From contig PYIU01000002.1 in NCBI GenBank assembly GCA_003415625.1, positions 5,146,001-5,210,000 of the forward strand: a stretch of DNA of 64,000 bases. The letters run 5' to 3'. A model generated the notes under the pieces. It made no database searches. It was not told the DNA's origin and was given only the letters and a program-made list of their open reading frames with translations. This DNA comes from Aquanectria penicillioides. Lineage: Eukaryota > Ascomycota > Sordariomycetes > Hypocreales > Nectriaceae. The translations under genes were made by a program, and so were the position numbers. Of the stretch, positions 60,605-64,000 are shown one piece after another. Each line of letters starts with the position of its first letter. Within the stretch, counting starts at the first letter, position 1.

Positions 60605-61861
60605 TTATAAGTCCACATGGGGAGGTTCGGCATTGCCCGTCTTTCGAGCCTTAGCCAGGCGGCTGTTCAAGTCCTTGCTCCAGTGTCCGCTGTCTCGCTT
60701 GTTCGCCTTCATGATCCTCTCCACGTGGTAATCCCAGCATCCCTCGCCAGTCTGTCCCTCGCCGGCGCTGCACTGGGCATCGCTCGACCTGGGCGTGCGA
60801 GGCCACTGACCCAGCTTGGCGCCCATGTCTTCGTCCAAGAAGGTGTCTAGGACCAGCTGGCCGACCTTTCGCTGTGCCGTGGCCCACTCCTTGCCCTCTG
60901 GGATCAACACCTCGAGGAGGTTCTGCATGCCGGCGTTTTCGAGGAAGTCGGCTCGGATGGGGTCGCTCTTGATGAGGCCGTTGATGGCCCCGACCTTGGC
61001 CTTGGCCTTTGAGATAGGGATCTTTGCATCCTCGCTGCTAGGAATATCGGAGGGCATGAAGCTGGCGTAGAACCCCTCCTTGAGCGGCTTCCCGCTCTTG
61101 GGGCACTTGAACTCCATAATCTCGGACCATCCCTTTGTCACCTCCTTCAACGCCGTGGGGTTGTTCTGAAGCGCACCGGCGAGGATCGCCGCCGCCGCCT
61201 GGTCCCGAGGAATAGCGCCTTCGGTGGATGGGCGCTCCTGGTCGGCCATCATGCAGAACAACGATTTCAAGACGGCCGGGTCCTCGGTAATTTTCAATCC
61301 ATAAAATATGTCATGGGACAGGTCCTCCATTCCTTCCAACGCATCGTCAAGGGCCTTGCCACCGTCCTTGGTCCCGCTCTTCAGCAGCTTCATAGCCTCA
61401 TAAAAGGGCGCCGCCTCATACCCATGCTCCGGCTCCTTGATCTTTCCTGCGGTGTCATACTTGGGCGCGCCCTTGGGGACTGGGGGTGCCTCAGGCTCCT
61501 GGGGGTCCACGGCGATGATGGCTTGGTCTACCGGTAATCCATCCAACGCTGAGTCGACCTCGTCAGGAACATTAATTTTGGCCTCTTTCTGGCCGGTCCA
61601 GACATTCATGCGAACATGGAGTCCATTGGGGATTTCCTGGTCGTCGTGAACAGTTTGAAACTCATCGGTGGGCTGAAAGATCTTGGGATAGCACTCGGCT
61701 GGGTTGTCGGTGTGGCAGATGAGATCGACATCCGCCGAGGGAGAGCTTGAAGGTGGTGTTGAAGAGCTTATAACAGGTGCTACGAAAATGCCCAGTAAGA
61801 CGACGAATGCCAGAGCCAAACCGAGCGGCAGAGACCAAATCTTTGCCCTTGAGGGAGCCAT
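60605..61861 (-). CDS. SIL1: Sil1, nucleotide exchange factor of the ER Hsp70
   Basis: Armadillo-like nucleotide exchange factor that releases ADP from Kar2/BiP in the ER lumen. Single exon, 418 residues. N-terminal signal-anchor-like segment at about 9-33 (WSLPLGLALAFVVLLGIFVAPVI). Family blocks: LICHTDNPAECYPKIFQPTDEF, IPNGLHVRMNVWTGQKEAKI, FMPSDIPSSEDAK, QNLLEVLIPEGKEW, WDYHVERIMKANKRDSGHW. It ends in HVDL, a variant of the HDEL retrieval signal, which supports an ER lumen location. The start at 61861 is the first Met. Divergent from the small secreted protein gene, 1.3 kb away. Confidence 0.93.
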   Translation of the reverse strand: MAPSRAKIWSLPLGLALAFVVLLGIFVAPVISSSTPPSSSPSADVDLICHTDNPAECYPKIFQPTDEFQTVHDDQEIPNGLHVRMNVWTGQKEAKINVPDEVDSALDGLPVDQAIIAVDPQEPEAPPVPKGAPKYDTAGKIKEPEHGYEAAPFYEAMKLLKSGTKDGGKALDDALEGMEDLSHDIFYGLKITEDPAVLKSLFCMMADQERPSTEGAIPRDQAAAAILAGALQNNPTALKEVTKGWSEIMEFKCPKSGKPLKEGFYASFMPSDIPSSEDAKIPISKAKAKVGAINGLIKSDPIRADFLENAGMQNLLEVLIPEGKEWATAQRKVGQLVLDTFLDEDMGAKLGQWPRTPRSSDAQCSAGEGQTGEGCWDYHVERIMKANKRDSGHWSKDLNSRLAKARKTGNAEPPHVDL

Positions 61862-63128
61862 TTTTGGGTAATCTGAGGTTGAGGAGCTCGGTTTGTCAAC
61901 CGAATACGCGGTGTGGGTTGCTGGTGTTCAAAGATTGAAGGCGCCTCCTGGCGTTGTAAGCAGCAGGAAGTGTCTTAGTGGTCGGTGGTGGAGTCCTTTC
62001 AGGGCGTCGAGGTTAAATTCTAGGGCGAGCTCAGGGCCTTGGGACGGGGCCAAAGGGGGGTATGTATCATAAAAAGAAAGTAGGAGGTGGATTATCGATT
62101 GCCCAAGTTCGATTGTGGAAAAGATATTATAGAGAAGGTTCTAGATGAGAAAAGAACAGAACATTCACGATGATGAGTCAAGCCAACCACAAAGGCCACC
62201 TCATTCAGTTGGATCGAAGAAGCTAGAAGTTTTTGGCTTTGCAACTTGGCAACATCCCGGTGCCACTTCTCAGGATGAATTTTGGCAGCTTCTGATTGGC
62301 TCAAAAGCCACAACGGCCAGCTTAGTCATTTGGTTCAACGGCTGAACTTGCAAATACCAGCCCCACTATGCGCCAAGCTTCCAACCTTGAAGACTCGCAA
62401 AGGGCAAGAGGGGGGTGGCGAAAGCCGTTCATCAAGGGGCCGTGGATAGTGACCCTTCAAATTGATATGAATCAAAATATGGAGTAAGGATTATTCCAGG
62501 GAGAGTATCTCCTCTTTTTTCATCGAGTCGGCCTTGATATCAATCTGCCTTCTTACCCTTCATGTTGCCTAGGCGTTATGAGCCCCCTCCGTCATTACCG
62601 ATGGCGAAGGGGGCTGAATATTGGGAATGTTTCAAAGCCAACCTTCCCTTCCGACGAGCACTGCCCGTTGACGAGAAAGCGGAGGCCTTCTGTCGCGTAA
62701 TTGACAAGAGGCACAATGCGCAACTGCACTGCCAAGCTTGATCGACTCTACTTATGTGAACGTTGAGCTCCGGGGCGCCTGATGCTCGGGGTGGCGGCTC
62801 GCGCATTGTCCAGAGGGGCTGGAAGGGCTCAGGCAGCGAGCTATCCGCCGCCAAGTATAGAACAACCCGTTTCAATGTGAGCTCAAATCCCTCAAATTCC
62901 TCTCGGGAGGGAGTCGTGTCAAGACTAGCGAGCGGGAAACGGATCACCCGTCGTCATCTTCATTCAAACGAGTGGCTGGGTGTAAGTGGAACATTCAACG
63001 GTCAAGGTCCAACTCATATAAGTCGACGCCGACCGAGCATGATGATACACAATCAAGCAAGAAAGCACCGCAGCAGAGTTCAGCACACAAACACAATCGG
63101 TCATTTGCAATTCCTCCTTCATACAATC
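61862..63128. promoter_or_regulatory. Divergent promoter region SIL1 / small secreted protein
   Basis: 1,267 bp, no supported gene. Two overlapping open frames on opposite strands (62576-62947 minus, 62763 onwards plus) have no visible domain. A TATA-like element at 63016-63022 belongs to the right gene. Confidence 0.4.
63016..63022 (+). promoter_or_regulatory. TATA-like element of the small secreted protein gene
   Basis: ATATAAG 106 bp before the ATG at 63129, in a normal position for a regulated fungal gene. Confidence 0.5.
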
Positions 63129-63422
63129 ATGCCTTCTCTCAAACTCGCTCTCTACATGGCCATCTTCATCTGGGCGATTGGCTTAGACGCCGCGCCCACG
63201 ATGCATCGCCATAGGGCTGCCCATGCTCAGCTCATGCGCCTCCATCACAAGAGAGCACACACACCCGCGTCAGGATCAGGGCCTCATGTTCTTTTCGAAT
63301 CACACCATCATGCACACAGGGCATCTGCTTCCTCAAGTGCAGGTCACATCACGGAGCACCTCGAGAGTGTGTCGGGTGCTCATGACGATCTTGGCGTGGA
63401 TGGAATTGCGGAGTCACAGTGA
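63129..63422 (+). CDS. Small His-rich secreted protein
   Basis: 97 residues, no intron. N-terminal signal peptide (MPSLKLALYMAIFIWAIGLDA, likely cut after DA or APT) and a mature part of about 75 residues rich in His and Ala, with no Cys and clusters such as MHRHRAAHAQ, RLHHKRAHT and ESHHHAHRA. Ends with an acidic C-terminus (LESVSGAHDDLGVDGIAES). No domain recognised. It could bind metal ions or be a secreted effector-like peptide, but both are inference. TATA element upstream. A longer in-frame opening reaches back to 62763; the start at 63129 is chosen because it gives a signal peptide and follows the TATA at a sensible distance. Confidence 0.55.
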   Translation: MPSLKLALYMAIFIWAIGLDAAPTMHRHRAAHAQLMRLHHKRAHTPASGSGPHVLFESHHHAHRASASSSAGHITEHLESVSGAHDDLGVDGIAESQ

Positions 63423-64000
63423 GAAGAATTATTCATTGAGTAAAACCAGATACGAAATTTACAAGATTAATAATTAACTCTATTCAGGTAGGGTCTTTGT
63501 GAGATTACAATGATTGTGGGCTGTGAATGTGAAGTACAGAAGGATGATGCCTGGGCTAGCGCTCACATAATACGTATTTTGATAATAGCGAGGGTGTCTC
63601 GCCTCAACAACAAGGGAGATATGATGACGGCCATGATGGATGTCGATATTGACGCGGCGGATTGTGTATGAGAACATGGGGTATTTGCAGAAGGATAAAG
63701 CGTATTTCATAGCAACAATTTGTATCTGTGCGCTTCGTTTCAACTGGTTTACGATCACCAACAGAGTGTATTTATTGTATTGGTCAAGCTCGGTCGTGCG
63801 TCGCTCGGCATGTTCCCAAGGCTGAGGAACGAGAGTGTGGAGGGCACAGTAGGGACCCACTAAACTCACGTATCGCACGGCCTGAAGCCCGCCGTCGTGC
63901 CATTATTGATCCAGGGATGTCGGCCAATCAGGCGCGCGGATCGGGAGCTATGATCACGTCCCCCTTTGCCGCGTCGGCCGCGGAGCGTCTGGTGTGTCCA
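63423..64000. other. 3' flank to window edge
   Basis: No supported gene. An open frame on the minus strand (63480-63878) has no recognisable domain and an AT-rich, tandemly uneven composition, so I leave it out. Probably the 3' UTR of the small secreted protein gene and downstream DNA. Confidence 0.4.

Noticed and set aside
62576..62947. 123-codon minus-strand frame near the right end
   Set aside because: No domain, overlaps the opposite frame of the small secreted gene's upstream region; not supported.
63480..63878. 132-codon minus-strand frame at the edge
   Set aside because: No domain or signal; likely random in AT-rich 3' flank.

Overview
The window is nuclear DNA of a filamentous ascomycete. 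The evidence is short spliceosomal introns (48-74 bp) with GTRNGT-type donors and CTAAC/CTGAC-like branch points, together with a set of conserved ascomycete proteins: Nup120, Rad51, Hsp30-type sHSP, Stt4, Sil1, lumazine synthase and a filamentous-fungal TRP-like channel. A Sordariomycete, perhaps Hypocreales, is my inference from gene style. I see no rRNA, tRNA, transposon, CRISPR array or prokaryotic feature.

Layout, left to right: a partial NUP120 (-) at the left edge; RAD51 (-); an HSP30-class small heat-shock gene (-) with heat-shock elements and a TATA box; an RRM-YTH m6A-reader-like gene (-); a 6-kb stretch without a recognisable gene; an NmrA-like Rossmann protein (-); proteasome beta-6 PRE7 (-) divergent from the PI 4-kinase STT4 (+); a manganese-type CDF transporter (-) convergent with STT4; a 10-kb gene-free, repeat-rich stretch; a conserved-looking disordered 909-aa protein (+); lumazine synthase RIB4 (-) divergent from a MutL-family gene (+); a 5-kb gap; a TRP-like membrane channel (+); REX1-like RNA exonuclease (-) divergent from a Mis18/Yippee-domain protein (+); a SET-MYND protein (-) convergent with it; SIL1 (-); and a small His-rich secreted protein (+) near the right edge.

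The genes are mostly housekeeping: nuclear pore, recombination and mismatch repair, proteostasis, phosphoinositide signalling, metal transport, riboflavin biosynthesis, RNA decay and centromere assembly. They do not form a pathway cluster; organisation is in tandem, divergent and convergent neighbours.

The strongest unexpected signal is that four otherwise intact-looking genes (RRM-YTH, MutL-like, TRP-like twice, SET-MYND) need a single-base change to keep their reading frame, each at or beside a run of G or C. The MutL-like gene also has one in-frame TAG. This looks more like consensus error than decay, but the sequence alone cannot decide. I found no convincing new defence, mobile or biosynthetic system. 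The most open questions lie in the gene-free stretches, the disordered 909-aa protein, the split YTH domain and the unusual C-terminus of the MutL-like protein.
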